Under the pieces are notes generated by a model. The model did not search any database, was not told the DNA's origin, and worked only from the letters and a program-made list of their open reading frames with translations. 32,519 nucleotides of DNA from assembly GCF_002086155.1 (NCBI RefSeq), contig NZ_MVHE01000059.1:1-32519 (forward strand), written 5' to 3'. Of this stretch, positions 6,851 to 14,750 are shown in pieces. Made by a program: the position numbers and the translations under genes. Position 1 is the stretch's first letter. Each line of letters begins with the position of its first letter. Source of the DNA: Mycobacterium angelicum. GTDB lineage: Bacteria > Actinomycetota > Actinomycetes > Mycobacteriales > Mycobacteriaceae.

Positions 6851-8629
6851 CTCGCCGACGGCTTGTTCGGCTGCCAGTCGCGCCGATCTCGCCGCTGCCG
6901 CCCACGCCGCCCAGACACCTGCCGACCGCACGGGTGACGCCCACCCGCCGCCGGAACCGTCAGCGATCCGGACGATACGCACGCCGGGTGCTGCCAGCCA
7001 GCGCGCAATGAGTGCGGATTCCTCGACCAGTGCCCCGCCGAGCGGGGCCGGCATCGGCAGGATCGCTTGGGCGCCGGCACAAATGGCGTCGACGACCGGC
7101 ATCGGCGGCACGCCGCGAGCAGCGCATCCGGCGGCGGCCAGTTGCCCATGCCGGATGACGGCAAGCTGCCAGCCGCCGCTCCCGTCCGGTTTGGCGGCGA
7201 TCAGCTCACCTAAGGCGGCCAGCGCACGCAGTCGCTGCCCGCGCCAGAGCGTGTCGATCGCGGTAGCGAGGCGGTCGCGCAGCCGTGCGGCGCTCTCGTA
7301 GTGACACCGCTCGGCGAGCGCGGCCACCTGGTGCACGGCGGCCGACAGGGCGGCGTTGTCCAGGCCGTCGATCAAATCGGCGGCGCGCTGCGTCGCCGCG
7401 GCGTATTGGGTGGCCGTCATGTCGCGGCCGGCAGGGCACGGAGACACCTCGAGCTCGACGCAGGCCGGACCATGCAGGGCCGAGCGTGCCAGGCGCTTGG
7501 TGCACGTTCGCACGCCGGTGAACCGTGCCAGCAGGGCCGCGGTTTCCGCGGCATCGGCACGTGACCGGAACGGGCCGACGGCGCGGTCATGCCGCGGGGC
7601 GCGGACCACCGACAGACGTGGGAACGCTTCGTCGCTGAGCACCACCCACCACCACCGATGCGGAAATCGCGACCGGCGGTTGTACGGCGGGGCATGCGCG
7701 GCAAGCAGCCGCAGCTCGCGCACGCCAGCCTCCAGCGAGTGTGCGCACTCGACATGGTCGACGGCGCCGGCCAGCGTGACCATCTCCTTGATCCGGCCAC
7801 GCGGGTCGGCGCCGTTGAAGTACTGATTCACCCGCCGGCGTAAGTCGACCGCGGTGCCCACGTAGAGGACTTCGTTTGACGGCCCGCGGAACAGATACAC
7901 GCCGGGACGATGCGGCAGGCCCTCGGCGAGCACCCGTTTGCGCCGCTGCGTCGGTGTCACGTCAGGCAGGTACGCACGCAGGTCGGCGTAGGTGTGCACG
8001 CCCTGGTTTCCCACCCTTTCGATGAGCGCGTGTAAGACGTCGACGGTGGCGCGCGCATCGTCGAGGGCGCGGTGCGTGGGCTCGGTGGTGACGGCGAACA
8101 GTCGCGCCAGCGATGCCAGCCGCACGCTGGGTGCTTCCTCTCGGCTCAACACCCGGCGCGCCAGCCGCACCGTGCACAGCACCTTCGGCCGGGGCCAGGA
8201 AATATCGCAACGCTGGGCGGCGGCGCGCAGAAATCCGATGTCGAACCCGGCGTTGTGGGCGACCAGCACGGCACCGCCGGCGAACTCGAAAAACATGGGC
8301 AGGACGGCTTCGATGGTCGGCGCGTCACACACCATCGCGGTGGTGATGCCGGTCAGCTGCACGATCTGGGGCGGGATGCTGCGCTGCGGGTCGACCAGGG
8401 TGGCGAATTCGCCCAGCACAGCCCCGCCGCGCACCTTCACCGCCCCGATTTCGGTGATGGCGTCCGGCGGTGTCGTCTCGCTACCCGTCGTGCGTCCGCC
8501 GGTGGTTTCCAGATCGACGACCACGAAGGTGGTCTCGCGCAACGGCATTTCTTCGGCCGCGTTGAGCCCGGGAAAGCTCAGCTGCGTCGCACCCGTCGCG
8601 CCCATGGCGGTGACGTTAGGCATCGGCAC
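6725..8629 (-). CDS. DEDDh exonuclease fused to a UvrC-type GIY-YIG domain (Rv2191-like)
   Basis: The protein has 634 residues in two parts. Residues 34-205 form a DnaQ/epsilon-like 3'-5' exonuclease with Asp39 and Glu41 (DLETTG), Asp130 (HNAGFD) and His186/Asp191 (HRALDDA), the complete DEDDh set. Residues 240-330 form a GIY-YIG domain (GVYLF at 243-247, LYVG at 255-258, then an Arg-rich helix) like the N-terminus of UvrC and Cho. A less conserved C-terminal part contains a UvrB/UvrC-like stretch near 430. The fusion suggests DNA repair in which incision and resection are coupled, as inferred from the domains. Starts possible are GTG 8629, ATG 8623 or ATG 8605; only the poorly conserved N-terminus is affected. 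The last 42 codons run antisense to the end of trpD. Confidence 0.88.
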   Translation of the reverse strand: MPMPNVTAMGATGATQLSFPGLNAAEEMPLRETTFVVVDLETTGGRTTGSETTPPDAITEIGAVKVRGGAVLGEFATLVDPQRSIPPQIVQLTGITTAMVCDAPTIEAVLPMFFEFAGGAVLVAHNAGFDIGFLRAAAQRCDISWPRPKVLCTVRLARRVLSREEAPSVRLASLARLFAVTTEPTHRALDDARATVDVLHALIERVGNQGVHTYADLRAYLPDVTPTQRRKRVLAEGLPHRPGVYLFRGPSNEVLYVGTAVDLRRRVNQYFNGADPRGRIKEMVTLAGAVDHVECAHSLEAGVRELRLLAAHAPPYNRRSRFPHRWWWVVLSDEAFPRLSVVRAPRHDRAVGPFRSRADAAETAALLARFTGVRTCTKRLARSALHGPACVELEVSPCPAGRDMTATQYAAATQRAADLIDGLDNAALSAAVHQVAALAERCHYESAARLRDRLATAIDTLWRGQRLRALAALGELIAAKPDGSGGWQLAVIRHGQLAAAGCAARGVPPMPVVDAICAGAQAILPMPAPLGGALVEESALIARWLAAPGVRIVRIADGSGGGWASPVRSAGVWAAWAAAARSARLAAEQAVGELDLLAEPHPSREQLFGRAAVDRGASPLQPVLPRRQPFSAAG

Positions 8630-8726
8630 CGACAGCCGGCGGTTCCCGCGCCGGGCTCGGTCTGTCGGTGGTCGCGGCTAGCGTTCGCCACAGTCGACCG
8701 AACCCGAACCGAGAGGGACTGACCAG

Positions 8727-8948
8727 ATGGCTTCCAGTAGCGGACCCGCGGGCCCCGTGACCATCGACTGCGACGATTGCGCGGTGCGCGGGCCCAGTTG
8801 CCGCGACTGCGTCGTCAGTGTGCTGCTCGGGGTCCCAACGACTTTGTCCTATGACGAACGGGCGGCATTAGAAGTGCTTGCCGAAGTTGGATTGGCACCG
8901 AGATTACGTTTGGTGCCGATCCACGGGAATCGGTCTGGAGTCGCGTAG
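8727..8948 (+). CDS. Small four-cysteine protein, conserved hypothetical
   Basis: The 73-residue protein has a clear ribosome site (GAGAGGG at 8711-8717, about nine bases before the ATG). Its N-terminal third carries a paired cysteine motif, CxxC-x6-CxxC (Cys15, Cys18, Cys25, Cys28), which looks like a small zinc or iron-sulfur site. The middle (YDERAALEVLAEVGLAPRLR) is predicted helical. Residues 13-60 resemble small conserved mycobacterial proteins I have seen next to the NlpC/P60 gene, but I do not know a function. It lies between the divergent exonuclease gene and the 186-base leader of the NlpC/P60 gene. A TAGCGT box around 8682-8687 could be its -10. Confidence 0.75.
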   Translation: MASSSGPAGPVTIDCDDCAVRGPSCRDCVVSVLLGVPTTLSYDERAALEVLAEVGLAPRLRLVPIHGNRSGVA

Positions 8949-9134
8949 TGTGGCTTGGGTGCCGAATCGCCTTGATGCCATAGCAGGTTCGCGGCGGTTC
9001 ACACGGAAATGACATTTTTCTGTCCATTTTCTTAACTCCCCCCTTTGGACAAACGCCGATATCGTTTCGTAACCTGTTTGAGACCTAAACCAGCTCGACG
9101 TCGATACGTCGATGGCCGTTTAAGGAAGCAAATC
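8949..9134 (+). promoter_or_regulatory. Leader and promoter region of the NlpC/P60 gene
   Basis: This 186-base spacer is noticeably more AT-rich than its surroundings (for example the T-rich run near 9010-9030). It ends in a strong ribosome site, AAGGAAG at 9122-9128, six bases before a TTG start. A small hairpin (CGACG, six-base loop, CGTCG) lies at about 9097-9112. A possible -35/-10 pair is TTGGAC near 9046 with TAACCT near 9071, spaced 19 bases. Cell-wall hydrolase genes of this type are often under MtrA or a nucleotide-sensing leader, but no such element could be confirmed here. Confidence 0.4.
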
Positions 9135-10286
9135 TTGAGGCTCGACTCCAGGCAGTTGATCGCGCGCGCAATCAAGCGGTTTGCCATCGGTTCGTTAGCC
9201 AGCTTCACCGTCTTGTCGGGCTTTATGGCCGCGAATGCAACGGCTGATCCGGCCGAGGACGCACTGGCAAAGCTCAACGAGCTGTCTCGGCAGGCCGAGC
9301 AGACCACCGAGGCGATGCACAGTGCGCAACTCGACCTGAACGCCAAGCTGGCCGCCGAGCAGGCAGCGGAGAAGAAGCACGCCGACGATCAAGCCGCAGC
9401 GGATGCCGCCAAAGCTCGTTTGGCTTCATTCCAGACTTCCGTCAACAAGATCGCGGCCGCCGCCTACATGGGTGGTCGCACCGACGGCATGGACGCCATC
9501 CTGACGGCCGAGTCTCCGCAGCTGCTCATCGACGGACTGACGGTGCAGCGCGTGATGGCCCATCAAATGTCCACGCAGATGTCCAGTTTCCGGGCTGCCG
9601 GCGAACAGGCCGCCAAGGCTGAGCAGGCATCGGCCAAGTCGGCTGCCGACGCCAAGGCGGCGGCCGAGCAAGCCGCGGCGGTGCGAGCGAGCCTGCAGCA
9701 CAAGCAGAGCCAGCTGCAGGTGCAGATCGCTGTGGTCAAGTCGCAGTACCAGGCGCTGACGCCTGGGCAGCGCGAGGCGCTCGCCGATCCAGGACAGGTT
9801 CCTGCCGGACTTCCCGGTGCCCCCGCCCCGGCTCCCGAGGCACAGGCCCCCGGCGCCCCGCAGACGCCCGGCGAACCCCTGCCGCCCGGCGGGATGATGC
9901 CCGGATTCGCGCTGCCCGGCGGTGGCGGTGGCGGTGGCGGTGACCGCGCAGCCGTGGTTCAGGCCGCATTGACCCAGGTCGGCATGCCCTACGCGTGGGG
10001 CGGCGCCGCACCGGGCGGGTTCGACTGCTCCGGACTGGTGATGTGGGCGTTCCAGCAGGCCGGCATCGCGCTGCCGCACTCCAGCCAGGCGCTGGCCCAC
10101 GGTGGTCAGCCGGTGGCGCTCTCGGACCTGCAGCCCGGCGACGTGCTGACCTTCTATTCCGACGCCTCACACACCGGCATCTACATCGGTGACGGCCTCA
10201 TGGTGCACTCCTCCACCTACGGCGTCCCGGTTCGGGTGGTGCCGATGGACTCGTCCGGCCCGATCTACGACGCGCGCCGCTACTAA
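9135..10286 (+). CDS. Secreted NlpC/P60 peptidoglycan hydrolase (Rv2190c-like)
   Basis: The gene encodes 383 residues. A basic N-terminus and hydrophobic segment form a signal peptide (about 1-35, cleavage near ANATA-DP). Residues 40-210 are an Ala/Gln/Glu/Lys-rich coiled coil, as in RipA-type proteins. A Pro/Ala/Gly linker (about 215-270) leads to the C-terminal NlpC/P60 domain with Cys298 (FDCSGL), His346 (DASHTG) and His358 (MVHSS) as the expected catalytic residues. Such enzymes cut the D-Glu to meso-DAP bond of the stem peptide. The TTG at 9135 was chosen for its SD (AAGGAAG, six bases away) and because it gives the RLDxRxLIAR start of the M. tuberculosis protein. The frame also opens upstream at 9045 without a ribosome site. 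In M. tuberculosis the counterpart is linked to envelope integrity and virulence. Confidence 0.93.
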   Translation: MRLDSRQLIARAIKRFAIGSLASFTVLSGFMAANATADPAEDALAKLNELSRQAEQTTEAMHSAQLDLNAKLAAEQAAEKKHADDQAAADAAKARLASFQTSVNKIAAAAYMGGRTDGMDAILTAESPQLLIDGLTVQRVMAHQMSTQMSSFRAAGEQAAKAEQASAKSAADAKAAAEQAAAVRASLQHKQSQLQVQIAVVKSQYQALTPGQREALADPGQVPAGLPGAPAPAPEAQAPGAPQTPGEPLPPGGMMPGFALPGGGGGGGGDRAAVVQAALTQVGMPYAWGGAAPGGFDCSGLVMWAFQQAGIALPHSSQALAHGGQPVALSDLQPGDVLTFYSDASHTGIYIGDGLMVHSSTYGVPVRVVPMDSSGPIYDARRY

Positions 10287-11118
10287 CGGCCTCGCTGCGC
10301 GACGCCGATGGCCTCGTTTTCTGCTGGCCGCCATATTCGCGACTGAGCTGGTTGCGGCGGTAGCCGTTCCGGCTCCGCCGGTGCGCGAGAGACCCGCAGC
10401 ACCCGCCCGCACGCTGGTCGTCGGCGACCGCGCTGTGCGGCTGGTGAGTCTCGGTGGTCCACCCAGCGACCGCCTGCTGACCCGAGTGGCAGACGACATC
10501 GGCGTGGCGATCGACGCGGTGGTGGCCTTCTGGGGAGCCGACTGGCCGCACGATATCTCCGTGGTGGCCGCCGGCTCCCGCGAGCAGTTTCTTGCCGCCG
10601 TCGGCGGCGGGCCGGCGTCGCAGTGGGCCGATATCGCGGCGGTGACGGTCGCCGACAGCGTCGATCCGCAACGTCAGGTTGCCGTCGGCGAACGTATCGT
10701 GTTCGCGCCCGACGCTGACACCATGAGCGCAGCCGCATTGCGGATTGTCTTGAGCCACGAGCTTTTTCACTATGCGGCGCGTGCCGTCACCACCATGGAT
10801 GCGCCACGCTGGCTGACCGAGGGGGTGGCCGATTTCGTGGCACGCCCGGCCACCGCGGTACCCACCGCCGCAGCGCCACGGTCGCTGCCCTCAGATGACG
10901 ACCTCGACGCTGCGGGTCCGCAACGCTCGCTGGCCTACGACCGGGCTTGGCTGTTTGCGCGCTTCGTTGCGGACAGCTACGGGCCGGGGAAGTTACGTGA
11001 GTTCTACCTGGCCGCCTGCGGCGTTGGGCACTCCGATATTTCCGCTGCAGCCCGCGACGTGCTGGGTATCGACGAGGCCGGGCTGCTCGCGCGCTGGCAG
11101 CAGTGGCTCGCTGGTTGA
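10189..11118 (+). CDS. Predicted exported HExxH metallopeptidase-like protein (Rv2189c-like)
   Basis: The frame from GTG 10189 gives 309 residues, but its first 33 codons overlap the NlpC/P60 gene in another frame and look non-coding. A typical signal-peptide pattern begins just after that stop: a basic patch (AARRRWPR), then the hydrophobic run FLLAAIFATELVAAVAV. No ATG, GTG or TTG lies in frame between the two, so the true start is unresolved (possibly CTG near 10321 or the GTG at 10189). The catalytic-looking core is HELFH at residues 190-194, with Glu211 in a WLTEGVADF motif 17 residues on. This is the gluzincin arrangement (HExxH plus downstream Glu) seen in MA-clan peptidases. M. tuberculosis annotation calls it hypothetical. 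Location directly behind a peptidoglycan hydrolase suggests an envelope role. Confidence 0.78.
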   Translation: MTASWCTPPPTASRFGWCRWTRPARSTTRAATNGLAARRRWPRFLLAAIFATELVAAVAVPAPPVRERPAAPARTLVVGDRAVRLVSLGGPPSDRLLTRVADDIGVAIDAVVAFWGADWPHDISVVAAGSREQFLAAVGGGPASQWADIAAVTVADSVDPQRQVAVGERIVFAPDADTMSAAALRIVLSHELFHYAARAVTTMDAPRWLTEGVADFVARPATAVPTAAAPRSLPSDDDLDAAGPQRSLAYDRAWLFARFVADSYGPGKLREFYLAACGVGHSDISAAARDVLGIDEAGLLARWQQWLAG

Positions 11119-11132
11119 TAGCGCATGCGCTA
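11119..11132. promoter_or_regulatory. 14-bp perfect palindrome after the metalloprotein gene
   Basis: TAGCGCATGCGCTA begins one base after the TGA stop of the HExxH gene and lies 120 bases before pimB'. It has no loop, so it is a better candidate for a dimeric regulator site than for a terminator. Function is unknown. Confidence 0.45.
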
Positions 11133-11239
11133 GCGCGTTTCGAGTTTGGGTATGGGCAGCCCGTCGCGGTGCCGGTGGGACGGATGTGACCGGTGGTGGG
11201 CGGCCTCGGACCTCTGCGCCGTCGGCATCAGCGGCGGGC

Positions 11240-11245
11240 TAGATT
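11240..11245 (+). promoter_or_regulatory. -10 box for a leaderless pimB' transcript
   Basis: TAGATT fits the mycobacterial TANNNT -10 box and ends seven bases before the GTG at 11253. Transcription would start at or next to the start codon, and no ribosome site is present. This also supports the chosen start. Confidence 0.6.
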
Positions 11246-11252
11246 TACCCGG

Positions 11253-12395
11253 GTGAGTCGGGTCCTGCTGGTAACCAATGACTTTCCACCCCGGCGCGGC
11301 GGTATCCAGTCCTACTTGGGAGAGTTCGTCGATCGGTTGGTGCAGGCCGGATCGCATCACGTGACGGTGTACGCGCCAAAGTGGAAGGGCGCCGAGGCTT
11401 TTGACGACGCGGCCCGGGGGACCGGCTATCGGGTGGTGCGTCATCCGAGCACGTTGATGTTGCCCGGCCCGACGGTCGACATCCGGATGCGACGGCTGAT
11501 CGCCGAGCACGGCATCGACACCGTCTGGTTCGGCGCGGCCGCGCCGCTGGCCCTGCTGGCTCCGCGGGCCCGGGCGGCCGGGGCGGCCCGGGTGGTGGCC
11601 AGCACCCACGGCCACGAAGTGGGCTGGTCGATGCTGCCCGTCGCGCGGTCGGTGCTGGGCCGCATCGGTGATGGCACCGACGTGGTGACATTCGTCAGCC
11701 GGTACACGCGATCGCGGTTCGCACCCGCATTCGGGCCCGGGGCCTCGCTGGAGTACCTGCCGCCAGGGGTGGACAGCGATCGGTTCCGCCCGGATCCGGG
11801 CGCCCGCGCCGAATTGCGCAAGCGCTACCGGCTGGGGGACCGGCCCACAGTGGTCTGCCTGTCCCGGCTGGTGCCGCGCAAAGGTCAGGACGTGTTGATC
11901 AAGGCGCTGCCGGAGATCCGGCGGCGGGTTGACGGCGCTGCCCTGGCGATCGTCGGCGGCGGCCCCTACCTGGAGACGCTGCAAAAGCTGGCGCAGGACC
12001 GCGGGGTAGCCGAGCATGTGACGTTCACCAAAGGCGTGCCGGGCGATGAGCTACCGGCCCACCACGCGATGGCCGACGTATTCGCCATGCCGTGCCGGAC
12101 CCGCGGCGCCGGCATGGACGTCGAGGGCTTGGGAATCGTCTTCTTGGAGGCCTCCGCCAGTGGCGTGCCGGTGATCGCCGGGCGATCCGGCGGAGCGCCA
12201 GAAACGGTGCAGCACAACAGGACTGGACTGGTGGTGGACGGCACCTCGGTGAGCAAGGTCGCCGAGGCGGTCAGTGAGTTGCTGACAGATCGAGACCGGG
12301 CGGCGGCGATGGGCGCAGCCGGCCGGGAATGGGTGAAAGCCCAGTGGCGCTGGGAGACGCTCGCGGCCCGGCTGGCCGAGCTGCTGCGCAGCTAG
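11253..12395 (+). CDS. pimB': GDP-mannose-dependent PIM1 mannosyltransferase
   Basis: PimB' (380 residues; Rv2188c-type) adds the second mannose to phosphatidylinositol monomannoside to form PIM2, on the cytoplasmic face of the membrane. It is a GT-B fold, GT4-family enzyme. The N-terminal acceptor loop is VTNDFPPRRGGIQSYL, the C-terminal nucleotide-sugar site includes VGGGPYL, and the GT4 EX7E signature is EGLGIVFLE. The GTG at 11253 starts MSRVLLVTNDF as in the M. tuberculosis protein; an upstream GTG at 11193 would add 20 unrelated residues. The gene's last four bases overlap the last four of fadD15 on the other strand (shared CTAG, both stops TAG). It is one of several PIM/LM/LAM genes in the window. 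Confidence 0.95.
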   Translation: MSRVLLVTNDFPPRRGGIQSYLGEFVDRLVQAGSHHVTVYAPKWKGAEAFDDAARGTGYRVVRHPSTLMLPGPTVDIRMRRLIAEHGIDTVWFGAAAPLALLAPRARAAGAARVVASTHGHEVGWSMLPVARSVLGRIGDGTDVVTFVSRYTRSRFAPAFGPGASLEYLPPGVDSDRFRPDPGARAELRKRYRLGDRPTVVCLSRLVPRKGQDVLIKALPEIRRRVDGAALAIVGGGPYLETLQKLAQDRGVAEHVTFTKGVPGDELPAHHAMADVFAMPCRTRGAGMDVEGLGIVFLEASASGVPVIAGRSGGAPETVQHNRTGLVVDGTSVSKVAEAVSELLTDRDRAAAMGAAGREWVKAQWRWETLAARLAELLRS

Positions 12396-14194
12396 TCTTT
12401 GCTGTAAATCGCCTCGATATCGGAGGCGAACTTCTCGGCCACCACGTTGCGCTTCACCTTCATCGTCGGGGTCAGCTCCCCGGTGTCCTCGGTGAAGTCG
12501 ACCGGCAGAATCCGGAACTTGCGGATCGACTCGGCATGCGACACCTGCAGGTTGGCGTGTTTGACCGCCGCGTCCACTTCGGCCGTCAGATCCGGGTCGG
12601 TGGTCAGGTCACCGACCGAGGCGTCGGCGGCTTTGCTGTTGCGTTGCTTCCAGCCCTCGAACGCCTCGGGATCGATGGTGATCAGCGCGCCGATGAACGG
12701 CTTGTTGTCCCCGACGACCATCGCCTGGCTGATCAGCGGGTGACTGCGCAGCTGATCCTCCAGCACCGCGGGGGCCACATTCTTACCGCCCGCGGTGACG
12801 ATGAGTTCCTTCTTGCGGCCGGTGATCGTCAAAAAGCCGTCCTCGTCGACAGAGCCCAAATCACCGGTGCGGAACCAGCCGTCGGTGAACGCCTCCTTGG
12901 TGGCCTGCTCGTTGCGCCAGTAGCCGCTGAACACCACGCCGCCGCGCACCAACAGCTCCTTGTCATCGGCCAGGCGCAGGCTGTTGCCAGGCACCAGGCT
13001 TCCGACGGTCCCGATCTTCACGCCGTTGATCTGGTTGACCGTGATGGCCGCGCTGGTCTCGGTCAGCCCGTAGCCCTCGTAGATGGTCAGGCCCACACCG
13101 CGGTAGAAGTGGCCTAGCCGCGCACCCAGCGGCGCGCCACCGGAGACGGCGGCATGGCAGTTGCCGCCTAGTGCGGCCCGCAGTTTGTGGTAGACCAGCC
13201 GGTCGAACAGCGCATGCTTGGCGCGCAACACCAAACCGGGTTTGCCGTCGTCCTGGGCGCGGCTCCAGTCGACCGCGGTCTGGGCGGCGGCCTTGAAGAT
13301 CGGGCCCTTGCCGTCGTTGGCGGCGTTCTGCTCGGCGGTGTTGTACACCTTCTCGAACACCCGGGGCACTGACACCACCACCGTCGGTTTGAACACCGCG
13401 AACAACGGCAGCAGATTCTTGATGTCGCTGGTGAATCCGACGGTCACTTTGTTGGTGAACGCGGCCAAGGTCAACGCCCGAGCCAGCACGTGGGCCAGCG
13501 GCAGGAAGACCAACAGCCGCTGACCTTCGTGCAGCAGCGTCGGGAGGCAGTCCTTGGTGCCGCGGATCTCGTAGAGCAGATTGGAGTGTGTTAGTTGGCA
13601 GCCTTTGGGTCGTCCGGTGGTGCCCGAGGTGTAGATGAGTGTGGCCGGGTCCTCGGCGCGCAGCGCCTCCAGCCGAGCGCTCAGCTGCGCCGGGTCGGCC
13701 GACGCGCCCTCCTCGGCGAGTTGGTCAAGGGCTTTGGGACCCGAACCGTTGATATGCAGCACCCGACGGAGGGCGGGCAACTCACCGGTGAGCTCGGTCA
13801 CCGTCGCGGCGTGTGCGTCGGTTTCGGCGAACGCCAACACCGCTTCGGAGTCCTGCAGCACCCAGCGCACCTGCTCGGCCGACGATGTCTCGTAGATCGG
13901 CACGGTGACCGCACCGACCGACAGGATGGCGAGATCGAGGATCGCCCACTCGTATCGGGTGGCCGAAAAAATGGAAACCCGGTCGCCGGGCTCCACGCCT
14001 AGCGCGATCAAACCCAATGCGGCAGAACGAATCTGGTCGGCGGCCTGGGCGCAGGTGACGTCCGTCCAGACGCCGTCGACCAGCCGCTGATAGATCACGA
14101 AGTCGGGATCGTCGCGCTCATGCTCGAAAACCGCGGCGGCGATGTTGTCGTGCTCCTCGATGGAAAAGCGGGCAGGGACACTGTACTGACGCAC
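12392..14194 (-). CDS. fadD15: Long-chain fatty-acid-CoA ligase
   Basis: FadD15 (600 residues, the family length) is an AMP-forming acyl-CoA synthetase that activates long-chain fatty acids with ATP and CoA. The phosphate-binding motif YTSGTTGRPKG follows residue 190, the A5 motif appears as YEGYGLTETS, the hinge region has GWFRTGDLG, and the C-terminal lysine motif lies in PTMKVKRN. The start is GTG at 14194 with a GAGG ribosome site about eight bases upstream. It is convergent with pimB' and divergent from the SRPBCC gene at 14326. FadD15-type enzymes are FACL (CoA) ligases rather than the FAAL class, as inferred from position and overall similarity. The specific lipid substrate cannot be read from sequence. 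Confidence 0.95.
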   Translation of the reverse strand: MRQYSVPARFSIEEHDNIAAAVFEHERDDPDFVIYQRLVDGVWTDVTCAQAADQIRSAALGLIALGVEPGDRVSIFSATRYEWAILDLAILSVGAVTVPIYETSSAEQVRWVLQDSEAVLAFAETDAHAATVTELTGELPALRRVLHINGSGPKALDQLAEEGASADPAQLSARLEALRAEDPATLIYTSGTTGRPKGCQLTHSNLLYEIRGTKDCLPTLLHEGQRLLVFLPLAHVLARALTLAAFTNKVTVGFTSDIKNLLPLFAVFKPTVVVSVPRVFEKVYNTAEQNAANDGKGPIFKAAAQTAVDWSRAQDDGKPGLVLRAKHALFDRLVYHKLRAALGGNCHAAVSGGAPLGARLGHFYRGVGLTIYEGYGLTETSAAITVNQINGVKIGTVGSLVPGNSLRLADDKELLVRGGVVFSGYWRNEQATKEAFTDGWFRTGDLGSVDEDGFLTITGRKKELIVTAGGKNVAPAVLEDQLRSHPLISQAMVVGDNKPFIGALITIDPEAFEGWKQRNSKAADASVGDLTTDPDLTAEVDAAVKHANLQVSHAESIRKFRILPVDFTEDTGELTPTMKVKRNVVAEKFASDIEAIYSKD

Positions 14195-14325
14195 TCTTCA
14201 AACCTCGCTTGACCTTGGGTTCCGATCGGGTGGCCGGGTTGCTGTCGCCCAGCCTAATCGCGTGGTTGTCGTCGCATCGAGACGGCTGGTCTGGGCGTGC
14301 TGGACTCATATGTGAAGCTGAGGCT

Positions 14326-14715
14326 ATGTACAGCATCCAGATCGCCGACGAAACGTACATCGCGGCCGATGGCGCGCGAGTGGGAGCCGCGATCGCCGAC
14401 CGGTCGCAGTGGAGCCGGTGGTGGCCCGATTTGCGGCTGCAGGTCACCGAGGATCGTGCCGAGAAGGGGATCAGGTGGGCGGTCACCGGCGCCCTGACCG
14501 GCACGATGGAGATCTGGCTGGAACCATCGCTGGATGGGGTGGTGCTGCACTATTTCCTGCACGCCGAACCGACCGGTGTCGCGGCCTGGCAACTGGCCCG
14601 GATGAAGCCGGGCAAGATGACGCATCGGCGCAGGGTGGCGGGCAAGAAAATGGCGTTCGAGGTGAAGACCAGACTGGAACAGTCGCGCCCCGTTGGGGTT
14701 TCTCCGGTAGTTTAG
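14326..14715 (+). CDS. SRPBCC-fold small protein (Rv2186c-like)
   Basis: The 129-residue protein begins at ATG 14326 (MYSIQIADE). The frame is open back to 14209, but only this start matches the family as I recall it. Pattern and size fit a polyketide-cyclase/START-like (SRPBCC) fold: an N-terminal strand, then the RSQWSRWWPDL helix typical of the family, then alternating strands (IRWAVTGALTGTMEIWLEP) and a long C-terminal helix with a basic end. Such proteins bind hydrophobic ligands in a cavity; the ligand here is unknown. It starts a run of five same-strand genes, and only 35 bases separate it from a second SRPBCC gene. Confidence 0.8.
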   Translation: MYSIQIADETYIAADGARVGAAIADRSQWSRWWPDLRLQVTEDRAEKGIRWAVTGALTGTMEIWLEPSLDGVVLHYFLHAEPTGVAAWQLARMKPGKMTHRRRVAGKKMAFEVKTRLEQSRPVGVSPVV

Positions 14716-14750
14716 CCGGGTCAAGGTTTGGCACGGAGGGAAGTAGCCAG

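Noticed and set aside
8949..9134. Cyclic di-AMP (ydaO/yuaA) riboswitch ahead of the NlpC/P60 gene
   Set aside because: This class often precedes such genes in actinobacteria, but I could not find its conserved core or multi-stem fold in the 186 bases.
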